From: Bin75 sp965223955
GTDB taxonomy: Bacteria > Nitrospirota > Nitrospiria > Nitrospirales > UBA8639
Reading direction: 5' to 3'
Length of the DNA: 64,000 bases
Assembly (NCBI GenBank): GCA_965223955.1
Contig: OZ245029.1
Location: 2,232,001-2,296,000, forward strand
Shown: one piece after another, positions 1-8,079 of the stretch
How the letters are laid out: each line of letters begins with the position of its first letter
Numbering within the stretch: the first letter of the stretch is position 1
Made by a program: the position numbers and the translations under genes
The notes under the pieces: generated by a model
The model's input: only the letters and a program-made list of their open reading frames with translations
Database searches by the model: none
What the model was told of the DNA's origin: nothing

Positions 1-1
1 G

Positions 2-337
2 TCGCTGGCCGAAGCCCGGCAGGCGGCGAAAGCGCTTCACCAGCTTGGCTGCCAACACGTCCTGCTCAAAGGCGGGCATTTACTGGAACAGCCCGCCACC
101 GATCTGTTGTATGACGGCCGTTTTTTTCGAATGTATAAAGGAGAATGGATCGACACGCCTCACACCCATGGCACGGGCTGCACCTTCGCCTCGGCTCTTT
201 CAGCTCACCTGGCGTTGGGCAAACCCCTCCCTGACGCGGTCGACGCGGCCAAACAATACGTCACGGAGGCGATTCGCCATAGTCTGGCCATCGGTCAGGG
301 CCGGGGGCCGACCAACCATTTCTATTTTCTGTCGTAG
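2..337 (+). CDS. thiD: Hydroxymethylpyrimidine (phosphate) kinase, C-terminal part
   Basis: This frame is open from the window edge, so only about 111 C-terminal residues are visible. The diagnostic ThiD segment HTHGTGCTFASALSAHL is present, with the GTGC loop that forms the anion hole and holds the catalytic cysteine. A typical helix (DAVDAAKQYVTEAI) and the C-terminal GRGPTNHF follow. In the family the enzyme phosphorylates HMP and HMP-P in thiamine synthesis in the cytoplasm. The N-terminal half lies outside the window, so a fusion with ThiE cannot be excluded. A P-type palindrome follows at 376-405. Confidence 0.9.
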   Translation, partial: SLAEARQAAKALHQLGCQHVLLKGGHLLEQPATDLLYDGRFFRMYKGEWIDTPHTHGTGCTFASALSAHLALGKPLPDAVDAAKQYVTEAIRHSLAIGQGRGPTNHFYFLS

Positions 338-375
338 GGACCGGCCTGCATGCCTGTCCTAATGGACGGTTCCTT

Positions 376-607
376 GTCGGGTTACGCTGCGCTAACCCGA
401 CCTACCTTTCGCATTTGCAGCCGCGCGATCATTCACCTTCTGTCATTCCCGACGCTCCCCTCCTGTCATCCTTGATCCCCGATTACAACGTCGGGGACAG
501 GCTATTTTTAATCGAGGATCCAGGGATTTTTTGTTCTAGACAGGGCCGCCCGCATGGAGGAACAGAAGAGAAAGACTCTGGATCCCCGATCAGGTCGGGG
601 ATGACAG
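376..607. repeat. Intergenic repeat cluster (P palindrome plus D repeats)
   Basis: The gap between thiD and the hydrolase gene holds a P palindrome at 376-405 and several arms of the D family (CCCCGATTACAACGTCGGGG near 477-497, CCCCGATCAGGTCGGGG near 585-603). I see no gene here. Confidence 0.8.
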
Positions 608-665
608 CAGGGGAAAAAACGCGTACCGATTGACAGCATTGCTTGCTCTTCTTCAGGATTCGGCC

Positions 666-1454
666 ATGGAAGAGACACCCCTCACCTTTCAAGACGGCGC
701 AGGCAACTCGTTCTCGGCCATCCTGGCGAAACCCGATCGGAAAAGTGATCGAGCCGTCATCCTCTGCCATGGCTTTCTCTCGACTAAAGAGAGTCGAACC
801 AACCTCCGCCTGACTCAACTCCTGGTCGCCCAGGGGATCAGCACCTTTCGCTTCGACTGGTTCGGGATGGGCGACTCCGAGGGGGACTTCGGTCGTCTCA
901 CGGTTTCAGCGTGTTGCGACCAGTTGGAACGCGCCATCACCCTGATGCGCGAACACGGGTATTCTGATTTAGGACTCATCGGCTCGAGTTTCGGCGGGCT
1001 CCTGACCATCCTGGTTGGTCAGAATCATCCTGAACTGCGTGCCATCGGCCTCAAATGTCCGGTCCCGGATTTTCCGGAAATGCTGGAACACGAATTCGGG
1101 TCCGATGGCATTGAAGAATGGAAACGCACCAATTATATTCCCGACGTGACGGGTGGAACGGCACCGGTTTTTCTGGATTTTTCATTTCATGAGAGTTGTC
1201 GTGCCTTCGATGCCTATGAGGCCGCTCGAAAAATCAACGCGCCCGTCCTGATCGTCCATGGAAAAGAAGACGAATTGGTCCCCTTCCACCAAATCCGGCA
1301 ATTGGAGGACGCCTTGCCCGGCGATAAGGAACTCGTACTGCTTCCCGAGGCCGACCACCAGTTCGGAAGGCCGGAAGATTTTCGTCACATGACCGTTCGA
1401 CTGGCAAACTGGATGCAGACCCATCTTTCACACTTGACGCAAAGCCGACCATGA
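666..1454 (+). CDS. Alpha/beta hydrolase (serine hydrolase, acyl/peptidase-type)
   Basis: A 262-residue alpha/beta hydrolase. The oxyanion region is CHGFLSTKES, the nucleophile elbow is GSSFGG with Ser at about residue 108, the acid is probably the Asp of KEDELVP and the base the His of ADHQFG, in the usual order. There is no signal peptide, so it is probably cytoplasmic. The frame also allows a TTG at 630, but that lies next to repeat DNA, and the ATG at 666 gives the usual N-terminus. Its stop overlaps the next gene by 4 bases (ATGA), so the two are probably co-transcribed. The substrate cannot be told from sequence. Confidence 0.85.
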   Translation: MEETPLTFQDGAGNSFSAILAKPDRKSDRAVILCHGFLSTKESRTNLRLTQLLVAQGISTFRFDWFGMGDSEGDFGRLTVSACCDQLERAITLMREHGYSDLGLIGSSFGGLLTILVGQNHPELRAIGLKCPVPDFPEMLEHEFGSDGIEEWKRTNYIPDVTGGTAPVFLDFSFHESCRAFDAYEAARKINAPVLIVHGKEDELVPFHQIRQLEDALPGDKELVLLPEADHQFGRPEDFRHMTVRLANWMQTHLSHLTQSRP

Positions 1455-1921
1455 CCACGTCTCCCGTCAAGTTGAGCGAGGAGCAGCTTGAAATCTTTCG
1501 AGTGCTCTACCCCTGGTATAAGGAAGAGGTGTTCCGCCGCCGGGAACAGATGATGCGCCTGACGGCCTTCGGCAGCGCGTTTTTGGTCCTGCTCCTCATC
1601 ACGATTCTGGCGCTCTCTCCGCCGTATCCCGTGCATCTCACCATCAAGATCTTTGCCATTACCGGCACCGCCCTGTTCTCGACATTGTTCGTCTACCTTA
1701 TTTTGCAGCAACGCGATCGCCACCGCATTGCCAAGCAAACCCTGATCGAGATGGAACAGGTGCTCGGCCTGTATGAAGAGGGCCTCTATCTGGTGGGGAA
1801 AGCCCTGTACCCGGAAGATTGGCAAACCGCCTGGTTGAATGACCGCAGCGTGACCATTTACGTTGCCGTGCTTACGGCCTTGACGATTCTCGTCGTAGCT
1901 TCGATCCTCAGCAAAGGCTGA
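1451..1921 (+). CDS. Small integral membrane protein of unknown function
   Basis: 156 residues. A charged N-terminal cytoplasmic-like segment (about residues 1-35) is followed by two adjacent hydrophobic helices (about 37-57 and 62-85), a soluble stretch of about 40 residues (QQRDRHRIAKQTLIEMEQVL), and a last helix (about 133-153). I do not recognise the family. The start overlaps the stop of the hydrolase gene by 4 bases, so translational coupling with that enzyme is likely. Confidence 0.75.
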   Translation: MTTSPVKLSEEQLEIFRVLYPWYKEEVFRRREQMMRLTAFGSAFLVLLLITILALSPPYPVHLTIKIFAITGTALFSTLFVYLILQQRDRHRIAKQTLIEMEQVLGLYEEGLYLVGKALYPEDWQTAWLNDRSVTIYVAVLTALTILVVASILSKG

Positions 1922-2068
1922 GGGGCTTGCATGATTCGAAAAACGAAGCTAGCCGCAACCTATCTCCCCGCTCTACCTCCCCTCACCCCTCCCGATCCTT
2001 CGGCTACGCTCAGGGCAAGCAAAGGAGGGGAATCAGGAAGGAGTGTCCATTGTTGCGAACTATTTATT

Positions 2069-2521
2069 CCCTCCCCTTTGTAAGGGGAGGTCAGGTGGGG
2101 TAGAGTCGAATGGACATGGAGCACACACAACGAACACAACAAGGACTCCGGAAGGCTCTTTCTCAGACACAGCGGCTTCGGGCTGAAATGACACCAGCCG
2201 AACAGCTTCTCCGGACCAAGCTCCGTTCAAAGCAATGTCACTCATTCAAATTTCGTCGGCAACATGCCATTGGTCCGTTCATTGTCGACTTTTTTTGTCC
2301 GGAACAGTTACTCGTAGTTGAAATTGATGGCGACGTTCATGCCGAAAAGAAGAAGACAACAAAAGACCGGCAACGTGAAAGATATTTGCGTTCCTTGGGT
2401 CTTCAAGTCATTCGCTATACGAACCATGAAGTGCTGAACAATCTTGATGGTGTGCTCGAACATCTTCTTTCAGTGCTATCCTTAAACTCTACCTCCCCTA
2501 CCCCTCCTTACAAAGGAGGGG
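2069..2521. mobile_element. DUF559 gene bracketed by inverted F repeats
   Basis: The left arm 2069-2105 (CCTCCCCTTTGTAAGGGGAG, then GTCAGGTGGGGTAGAG) and the right arm 2487-2521 (CTCTACCTCCCCTACCCC, then TCCTTACAAAGGAGGGG) are inverted copies of each other. The DUF559 reading frame begins 4 bases inside the left arm and reads through the right arm. A further F-like copy at about 1973-2035 is split by another repeat. The same pair of arms, with only 43 bp between them and no gene, occurs at 10420-10535. That this is a mobilisable unit is an inference. Confidence 0.55.
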
Positions 2522-2592
2522 AAATTGAGGATTGCCCACTCGCTTCTGAAGGAAGAGAGCCTGTCTCAGACTCGAGCCGGGAGCCGGGGTGA
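2110..2592 (+). CDS. DUF559-family endonuclease-like protein (Vsr/PD-(D/E)XK-related)
   Basis: 160 residues. The core matches DUF559: AEQLLRTKLRSKQ, then FKFRRQHAIGPFIVDFFCPE, then LVVEIDGDVHAEK, ending in LRSLGLQVIRYTNHEVL. The family is related to the very-short-patch-repair endonuclease fold; likely active-site residues are the Asp of VDFFC and the Glu/Asp of VEIDGD. After about residue 123 the frame reads through the right F repeat (SPTPPYKGGE), so the last 35 or so residues are repeat-derived, not family sequence. It may be a functional nuclease or a selfish passenger of the repeats. Confidence 0.8.
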   Translation: MDMEHTQRTQQGLRKALSQTQRLRAEMTPAEQLLRTKLRSKQCHSFKFRRQHAIGPFIVDFFCPEQLLVVEIDGDVHAEKKKTTKDRQRERYLRSLGLQVIRYTNHEVLNNLDGVLEHLLSVLSLNSTSPTPPYKGGEIEDCPLASEGREPVSDSSREPG

Positions 2593-2639
2593 GAGGGAAT
2601 CGTCAACGCATGAGTGAACACATACCCGAATGACCTCCC

Positions 2640-3149
2640 ATGATTAAACCCTACCGCGGCGTCACCCCGACCATCGCGGCAGACGCCTTTATTGAAGACA
2701 CCGCGGTGATCGTCGGCGACGTGGTCATCGAATCGGAATCCAGCGTGTGGTTCCACAGTGTCGTCCGTGGCGACGTCAACTATATCCGGATCGGCCGGCG
2801 TACCAACATCCAGGATCTCTCGCTTCTCCACGTGACGCACGACACGTATCCCCTGATCATCGGTGACGACGTCACGGTCGGTCACCACGTCGTACTCCAT
2901 GGATGTACGATTCACAATCGAGTCCTGATCGGCATGGGCGCCGTACTGATGGACGGAGTCGTGATCGGCGACGATTGTCTGATCGGGGCCGGGGCATTGG
3001 TGACCGAACACACCAAAATCCCGCCAGGCAGCCTGGTGATCGGCGCGCCAGCCCGCGTCAAACGGCCCCTGCGGGAAACCGAGCTGGCGTGGCTCAAGGA
3101 ATCGTCTCAAAATTACGTCCAGTATGCCCGCCACTATATGACCGAGTAA
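2640..3149 (+). CDS. Gamma-carbonic anhydrase family hexapeptide-repeat protein
   Basis: 169 residues, the usual length for this family. It shows a left-handed beta-helix pattern of hexapeptides (VIVGDVVIESESSVWFHSVV, then VRGDVNYIRIGRRTNIQD). The likely metal ligands are the histidines of LLHVTHD and of VGHHVVLHGC. Members are trimeric zinc or iron enzymes hydrating CO2, or acyltransferase-like relatives such as YrdA/PaaY; activity cannot be read from sequence. The ATG at 2640 follows directly after a degraded T-type repeat (about 2602-2622). An SDR gene follows 37 bases later on the same strand. Confidence 0.88.
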   Translation: MIKPYRGVTPTIAADAFIEDTAVIVGDVVIESESSVWFHSVVRGDVNYIRIGRRTNIQDLSLLHVTHDTYPLIIGDDVTVGHHVVLHGCTIHNRVLIGMGAVLMDGVVIGDDCLIGAGALVTEHTKIPPGSLVIGAPARVKRPLRETELAWLKESSQNYVQYARHYMTE

Positions 3150-3186
3150 CCTCCTCATCTTTTCCAGACCGGGACCCGCGTACCCC

Positions 3187-3993
3187 ATGAGTCGTATCGC
3201 ACATGCTCCGCTCGTGATCCTCGGCGCCGGCTATACCGGCCGCTTCATCTACCACACCGCCAGGCAACACCGCCGGCCGGTATTCGCAACCAGCCGTACC
3301 CCGAAAGCCCATCTGTCCTTTGCAGAACCCGACCACCGTATCTTTTTTGATTTACAGCAACCCGAGACGTGGACGCAGATTCCCCCGCAATCGGACATCA
3401 TCTGGTGCTTTCCGGCGCTTCCCCAGGACGTCGCCGGAGCCTTCGCGCAACATGCGATCGACCGGGAAAGCCGTTTGCTCCTCCTGGGCAGTACCTCGGC
3501 TTTTCCGGGAGGCCTGCCCGAACTCGTAGACGAACGCGTACAGGTCAAGCTCTCCATGCCCCGCGTGTCCAGCGAAGAACATTTGCGAACCACGTTCGGG
3601 GCGACGGTTCTGAGACTGTCCGGGCTCTATGGACCCGGGCGACACGTGTTCGATTGGATCCGGAGGGGAAAAATCAAAAATTCCAACAAATACGTCAACC
3701 TGGTTCACGTGGAAGACGTTGCGGAACTGTGCCTGCTCGCGCTGCGATATGCTTCGCCCGGCTCGACGTATATCGTGAGTGACGGCCAACCACGACATTG
3801 GGCGGAAATCTGCCACTTTGCCACCGAGGACTTTCAGATCGCCGTTCCACCGGCCACCACCACCCGCGAAGTGGGGAAACGACTCTCGCCTCGGAAAATC
3901 CTGTCCGATTTCAAGTACCAACTGAAACACCCGGACCTGTTCACGGCTCTCTCTGAACTCGAAACCGGAAATCCAGGGTCTTTATCTTTATAG
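3187..3993 (+). CDS. NAD(P)-binding SDR-type epimerase/dehydratase-like protein
   Basis: 268 residues with an extended-SDR Rossmann start, VILGAGYTGRFI (GxGxxG), and later LLLGSTSAFPG and VLRLSGLYGPGRHVFDWI as in YeeZ-like nucleoside-diphosphate-sugar epimerases. YVNLVHVEDVAEL is the usual conserved region before the C-terminal substrate-binding part. The canonical YxxxK catalytic pair is not obvious, as is common in this branch, so the reaction is uncertain. The gene runs in tandem with the carbonic-anhydrase gene. Confidence 0.8.
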   Translation: MSRIAHAPLVILGAGYTGRFIYHTARQHRRPVFATSRTPKAHLSFAEPDHRIFFDLQQPETWTQIPPQSDIIWCFPALPQDVAGAFAQHAIDRESRLLLLGSTSAFPGGLPELVDERVQVKLSMPRVSSEEHLRTTFGATVLRLSGLYGPGRHVFDWIRRGKIKNSNKYVNLVHVEDVAELCLLALRYASPGSTYIVSDGQPRHWAEICHFATEDFQIAVPPATTTREVGKRLSPRKILSDFKYQLKHPDLFTALSELETGNPGSLSL

Positions 3994-4037
3994 TCGGATC
4001 ACCTCATGACGCTTCTTCTGTGCCGCATAAAAGTGTC

Positions 4038-4069
4038 GTAGGTCGGGTTAGCCGAAGGCGTAACCCGAC
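4038..4069. repeat. P palindrome truncating the HicB relic
   Basis: A 32-bp hairpin sequence (GTAGGTCGGGTTAGCC, then GAAGGCGTAACCCGAC). It abuts the surviving part of a HicB-like coding sequence, which starts about 9 bases downstream. Confidence 0.8.
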
Positions 4070-4077
4070 ACCGCAGC

Positions 4078-4248
4078 CCTGACGAAGGCTACAGTGTGTC
4101 AGTGCCTGGCTTGCCCGGGTGTTGGTCCCAGGGTAAAACCGAAGCAGAGGCCCTCGCGAATATCGAAGCCGCCATCCGAGAATATTTCAGCGTCGTCGAA
4201 GACCTCTTGAAGGACGCCGAAATCCGAGAAATCGAACTGGCCGTCTAA
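4078..4248 (+). pseudogene. HicB-family antitoxin relic (5' end lost)
   Basis: Translation in this frame gives DEGYSVSVPGLPGCWSQGKT, then EAEALANIEAAIREYF and a C-terminal tail ending in a TAA. This is the signature of the HicB partial RNase-H-fold domain (VxxPxLPGCxxxGxTxEEAxxNxxEAI). No start codon is available: the frame meets a TAG inside the P palindrome just upstream. No HicA gene is visible on either side. I read it as the C-terminal remnant of a toxin-antitoxin locus disrupted by repeat DNA. Confidence 0.65.
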
Positions 4249-4314
4249 CTCAGGCTTCGCAATCTCACGAACGGTTCGTGCCTTTGCCTTCCCTTTTCTG
4301 TCATCCCTGTATGT

Positions 4315-4536
4315 GTTCAGTCATTCGTTGACAGAATGAAGGAGCCGGCCACACCATGGTTGTCATTCTGAACGAAGTGAAGAATCTCTCGTTCAAACAC
4401 CGAACGCCAGGAAAAGCAGATAGTTCCTTCGCTTCGCTCAGGACAAGCGCTTCGCTCAGGATGACAGATGAGGCGTGTTTGCGCAGAATGATAGCTCTCC
4501 CTCATGCAGGCGGAAACTGTCAACGAATGACTGAAC
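4315..4536. repeat. 222-bp element with perfect 20-bp inverted ends (T family)
   Basis: The left end 4315-4334 (GTTCAGTCATTCGTTGACAG) is the exact reverse complement of the right end 4517-4536. The inside has no gene, but it holds arms of other repeats (GTCATTCTGAACGAAGTGAA, and two TTCGCTCAGGA units). It resembles a MITE. The same ends bracket 6070-7388. Confidence 0.65.
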
Positions 4537-4549
4537 CTTTACAATCCCC

Positions 4550-4620
4550 GACGCCTGTCCCCGACCTGATCGGGGATCCAGTCAAGGAAGGGATCCAGTG
4601 TCTTTTTCTTTATCATTTTT
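4550..4620. repeat. D-type repeat upstream of the malic enzyme gene
   Basis: Contains CCCCGACCTGATCGGGGATC and neighbouring half copies. The rest of 4537-4819 holds no gene. A TACAAT at 4787-4792 could be a -10 box for the malic enzyme gene, but the TTGACG at 4757-4762 is 24 bases away, which is too far. Confidence 0.7.
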
Positions 4621-4819
4621 GCCTTTGTAGCTGCGCCATCCCTGGTCAAAGCCAGGGACATGCCTCATGGCGCTTCTTCTGGCCTGCATCATGCACATTC
4701 CGGGCCTTCTCCCTATTTCTCGCATTAAGCGGGAAATAGGGGCGAGGGTTTTACACTTGACGACTGGAACGGGCGGCTATCGGGTGTACAATGTCAATAG
4801 GAGGAGACCCGGACCAGCG

Positions 4820-6085
4820 ATGGCCGTCATTGATAAAACCGCTGAACAACCCGCCAACACGAATCTGCCATGCATCGAACATCCTGAAGGCAACCGATCC
4901 CTCTCCCTGACCGACCGCATTTTCAGGGCGCACAGAGGAGGGAAAATCCGGGTCGCCGGCAACTTTCAAATCGAAAGCCCCGATACGCTTGCCATGGCCT
5001 ATACGCCGGGCGTCGGCCGCGTGTGCCAGGCGATCGCCGCAGACCCGGCCCTCGCCTACCGGTTGACCGGTAAAGGCAACAGCGTGGCCGTGGTGACGGA
5101 TGGGTCGGCCGTGTTGGGGTTGGGGAATTTGGGACCACAAGCCGCGCTTCCCGTCATGGAAGGCAAGGCCATGCTCTTCCGGCAACTGGCCGGGATCGAC
5201 GCCTGGCCCATTTGCCTCGATACGCAGGACCCTGACGAGATCGTGCGCATCGTAGCGGCGATCGCGCCGGGCTTCGGCGGGATCAACCTGGAAGACATCA
5301 GCGCACCTCGCTGTTTCGAGGTCGAGCGTCGACTGCAGGAACAACTGGATATTCCCGTCCTGCACGACGATCAACACGGCACGGCTGTCGTCGTCCTGGC
5401 CGCATTGATCAATGCGCTGAAAGTCACAAACCGCCGGTTGGATCAAGTCACCATTGTCGTGAATGGATTAGGCGCCGCGGGGACCGCCTGCTGTCAACTT
5501 TTACTCGCGGCAGGGGCCACACATCTTCGAGGGTGCGACAAAAAGGGCTTGGTGTTGACCGGCCGGCCGGAGGGATTGCGTCATTCCCGTCACCATTTGC
5601 CGGACCTCATCCGGTACGACCACCCGGTGGGAACGCTCCGGGACGCGCTACAGGGCGCACACGTGTTTATCGGTTTGTCCGCCAGCAACGTGCTGACCCT
5701 GGATGATCTGAAAGTCATGGCCCATGACCCCATCGTCTTTGCCCTGGCCAACCCCGATCCCGAACTGCCGCCGGAGCTCGGGTACCGGCATTGCCGGATC
5801 TATGCCAACGGACGCTCGGATAGCCCGAACCAAATCAACAACCTGCTGGCGTTTCCCGGCATGTTTCGCGGCGCCCTGGACGCCCGGGTGACCACGTTCA
5901 ACGAGACCATACTCCTGGCCGTCTCGTCCGCCTTGGCCGATCTCGTGCCGGCACGTTCCTTGAGCGAGCAATACATCATTCCCAACGTGTTCGATCCACG
6001 CGTCGTGCCGACGGTGACCAACGCCATATCTCAAGCCGCCCGGGATACCGGCGTGGCCCTTGGTCTGTCTTCAGTCATTCGTTGA
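4820..6085 (+). CDS. NAD(P)-dependent malic enzyme
   Basis: 421 residues, a short malic enzyme without the phosphotransacetylase-like C-terminal domain. Seen: AYTPGVGRVC (active-site Tyr), VTDGSAVLGLGNLGP, the catalytic-Lys segment MEGKAMLF, the metal-binding GINLEDISAP, HDDQHGTAVV, and a Rossmann loop VVNGLGAAGTAC. It decarboxylates malate to pyruvate with reduction of NAD(P). The frame is open from 4667, but I choose ATG 4820 because AGGAGGAGAC lies about 10 bases upstream and the N-terminus then fits. The last codons and the TGA fall inside a T repeat (6070-6086), so the repeat supplies the stop. Confidence 0.92.
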   Translation: MAVIDKTAEQPANTNLPCIEHPEGNRSLSLTDRIFRAHRGGKIRVAGNFQIESPDTLAMAYTPGVGRVCQAIAADPALAYRLTGKGNSVAVVTDGSAVLGLGNLGPQAALPVMEGKAMLFRQLAGIDAWPICLDTQDPDEIVRIVAAIAPGFGGINLEDISAPRCFEVERRLQEQLDIPVLHDDQHGTAVVVLAALINALKVTNRRLDQVTIVVNGLGAAGTACCQLLLAAGATHLRGCDKKGLVLTGRPEGLRHSRHHLPDLIRYDHPVGTLRDALQGAHVFIGLSASNVLTLDDLKVMAHDPIVFALANPDPELPPELGYRHCRIYANGRSDSPNQINNLLAFPGMFRGALDARVTTFNETILLAVSSALADLVPARSLSEQYIIPNVFDPRVVPTVTNAISQAARDTGVALGLSSVIR

Positions 6086-7075
6086 CCATTCCCGCCGTCT
6101 CCTTCTGTGCCCCCGTTCCCCTCCTTTGTTGTTGTGTCCCGTGAGATTCTGTAACAAGTGCAAAGGGGCCTGATAGTTGAGGCACCTTAACCGGGTGCGA
6201 TTGTAATTGTCCACCACCCGTGTGATAAAGGCGTTCCGCTCGGCGTGACTCCGAAACCGATTGCTGCAATGGGCCCGGAGCGGGGGCTGGCTCTGTAACG
6301 CGTCACTCAGCCGCCGGTTAAAGCGTTCCACCATGCCATTGGTCTGCGGATGATAGGGCCGGATCAGGCGATGAGTGATCCCATGCGCCCGGCACACGTG
6401 AGCCAGGCGATGCGTGCCGCTCGGCTGGCCCGCCGGTTTGCCTTGCTTGTGCACGGCAAACCGATCGGTAAACGCGCCATCATTATCGGTCAAGATGGTG
6501 TGCACTTTGTGCGGAAACGCGGCCAGGAATTCTTCGACGGCCTGCGTCACCGTGGCGGCCGTCCGCCGGGCCAGCACCTTGACCCAGACATAGCGGGTGG
6601 CGCGGTCAATGGCCACGAACACATAACTGGGTTGCTTCTGTCATTTGCTTAACACTTTCAGATCCAGATGAATGTAGCCGCAGGGGGTGGCCGCGAACCG
6701 CCCCACCGGCGGCGCGTCGGGGGAGGCGGGGGGCAACCGCGCGACGCCCAGCCGCACCAAGCAGCGATGGATCGCGCTCCGACTCAAGGGCGTCGCACTG
6801 CAGCGGTTCAGGACCTCCGTGACATCGTCGAGGGACAACCGCAATTGGGTGCGCAATTCGGCGATAAGGGCTTCCTGCTCGGGGGAGGTACTGGCATGGA
6901 GCTGGTGCCGGACATGGGAGCCATCGTGGACCCGGCCGGCGCGCTTCCATTTATAGATGGTGGTCACAGCGACCCCGAGTTCCCGGGCCAAGGTCGCGGC
7001 GCTTTTGGGGGCGGTCTGGATGTAGCGGCGGGTGGCGGGAGTCGTGCGAGCTAACTTATGCAGTTTGATGTCCAT
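6071..7075 (-). pseudogene. IS481-family transposase interrupted by an in-frame TGA
   Basis: A helix-turn-helix N-terminus (MDIKLHKLARTT; later LARELGVAVTTIYKWKR) leads to HLDLKVLSK, then a TGA (6641-6643), and the same frame continues QKQPSYVFVAIDRATRYVWV. Catalytic residues are all present: Asp of HLDL, Asp of LTDNDGAF and Glu of MVERFNR. So one nonsense codon, not a frameshift, splits an otherwise complete DDE transposase. ATG 7075 has AGAGGAGG just upstream. The frame runs past the left terminal repeat to 6071, where flanking DNA supplies the stop. Confidence 0.8.
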
Positions 7076-7146
7076 GGGTCCTCCTCTGGTGGACATAGTC
7101 GATGCCACGCATGATAGCAGAAGAGTCTAGGGAATCACACGGGACA
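6135..7146 (-). mobile_element. IS481-like insertion sequence (inactive)
   Basis: Terminal inverted repeats TGTCCCGTGAGATTC (6135-6149) and, on the other strand, TGTCCCGTGTGATTC (7146-7132) match at 14 of 15 positions and bound a 1012-bp element carrying the disrupted transposase. I see no target duplication (GTTGT on the left, GTACA on the right), so the insertion is old or rearranged. It is unrelated in sequence to the two 1087-bp IS copies elsewhere in the window. Confidence 0.7.
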
Positions 7147-7162
7147 GTACACTTTGTAAGAC

Positions 7163-7234
7163 AACCCCCTCAATCCCCCTTATCAGGGGGACTGTTTAGA
7201 GCCGCCCCCCCTGATAAGGGGGGCCAGGGGGGTT
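7163..7234. repeat. Fold-back repeat pair (C/G-run type)
   Basis: The arms AACCCCCTCAATCCCCCTTA (7163 on) and TAAGGGGGGCCAGGGGGGTT (ending 7234) are inverted to each other around TATCAGGGGG and CCCCCTGATA. The architecture is like the F family but the sequence differs. Nothing is encoded between the arms. Confidence 0.65.
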
Positions 7235-7388
7235 CATCTCTTACGACAACCAACCGCCGAACAACCGCTTCGCCAGATACGAAGCCACGAGAAGAAGAGG
7301 CGCACGTCGTCATCAGGAACAAGCTGGCCCTTCTTTCCAAGTTCCCCTCTTGGAGTCAGCCCTTCATTCTGTCAACGAATGACTGAAC

Positions 7389-8079
7389 ATTGACAATTCC
7401 TGGTCAAAGCCAGGGACATGCCTTATGACGCCGTCTTCCCCCCTCTCCTCCCCCGGGTGCACCGTGCAGCGCCATCCCGCAACCACCCCGCAGTTGCCCA
7501 AATTAAATGAGCCCTGAGCCAAAATTCTTTCCGTTTTACAAACCGTGCGGCAAACGCTATATATTTGCGCGGCAAATCCGCAACAGAGAAAGTCGTCAAC
7601 CCTTGGTGAAAAGGCGCCGGAGGGTGTGGACGGCCGGCTGGCTCTTCGTGTCGCTCGGCGTGTTGTCGGGGCCTCGGGGGCTTCGTGAAACGAACGGAAA
7701 GGGCGAACGAATGGGAAGGGCTTGTCTGTTGTGCGGTTGAATGAACGGAGTGACCTGATAACAAGAGAGCCGTCAAGGCCATGACTGCGCCCCGGCAGCG
7801 GGAGTGGAACGGGCTGTACAAGCCGGACATGGTTTACAAAATAAACCGGACACATAGTTTACACCGCAGGGGGGCGGGTTAATGCCAGGGCGTAGCAGTG
7901 GGCAGGATAAGGAGGCGGTCGTCCAGGGTCCCGAGAGGAGGACACTTGGAGGGGCAAGCCTCACAGCAATACCTCGATGAGGAAGAAGAAGCAAAAAGCA
8001 TGAAACGGGGATATGGACCGACACATTTACCCCGCCGTGAGACTGGCCCACAACAGTAACCCCTATCCAGGAGATTGAG
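7389..8079. other. Gene-poor region with repeat and IS debris
   Basis: I see no convincing gene. It contains a block at 7496-7720 that is repeated at 29936-30140 (about 67% identity over the first 60 bases, no gaps) and a shorter version at 22786. At 7823-7862 it holds two imperfect direct repeats, CCGGACATGGTTTAC and CCGGACACATAGTTTAC, that look like the end of an IS481-type or related transposon whose body is gone. The minus-strand frame 7423-7830 is compositionally unconvincing. Confidence 0.5.

Larger units (their letters stand above)
6070..7388. repeat. T-type inverted ends bracketing the IS481-like remnant
   Basis: 6070-6086 (TTCAGTCATTCGTTGAC) and 7371-7387 are perfect 17-bp inverted copies, the same sequence as the ends of the 222-bp element at 4315-4536. 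Between them lies a dead IS481-type element plus about 220 bp on its right side. Confidence 0.55.

Noticed and set aside
483..818. 111-codon minus-strand frame upstream of the hydrolase
   Set aside because: Its N-terminal part is antisense to the hydrolase gene, and the rest is translated D repeats.
4757..4792. Promoter TTGACG ... TACAAT before malic enzyme
   Set aside because: The spacer is 24 bases, well outside the normal range.
7423..7830. 135-codon minus-strand frame
   Set aside because: No ribosome-binding site or domain, and it covers dispersed repeat DNA shared with 29936-30140.
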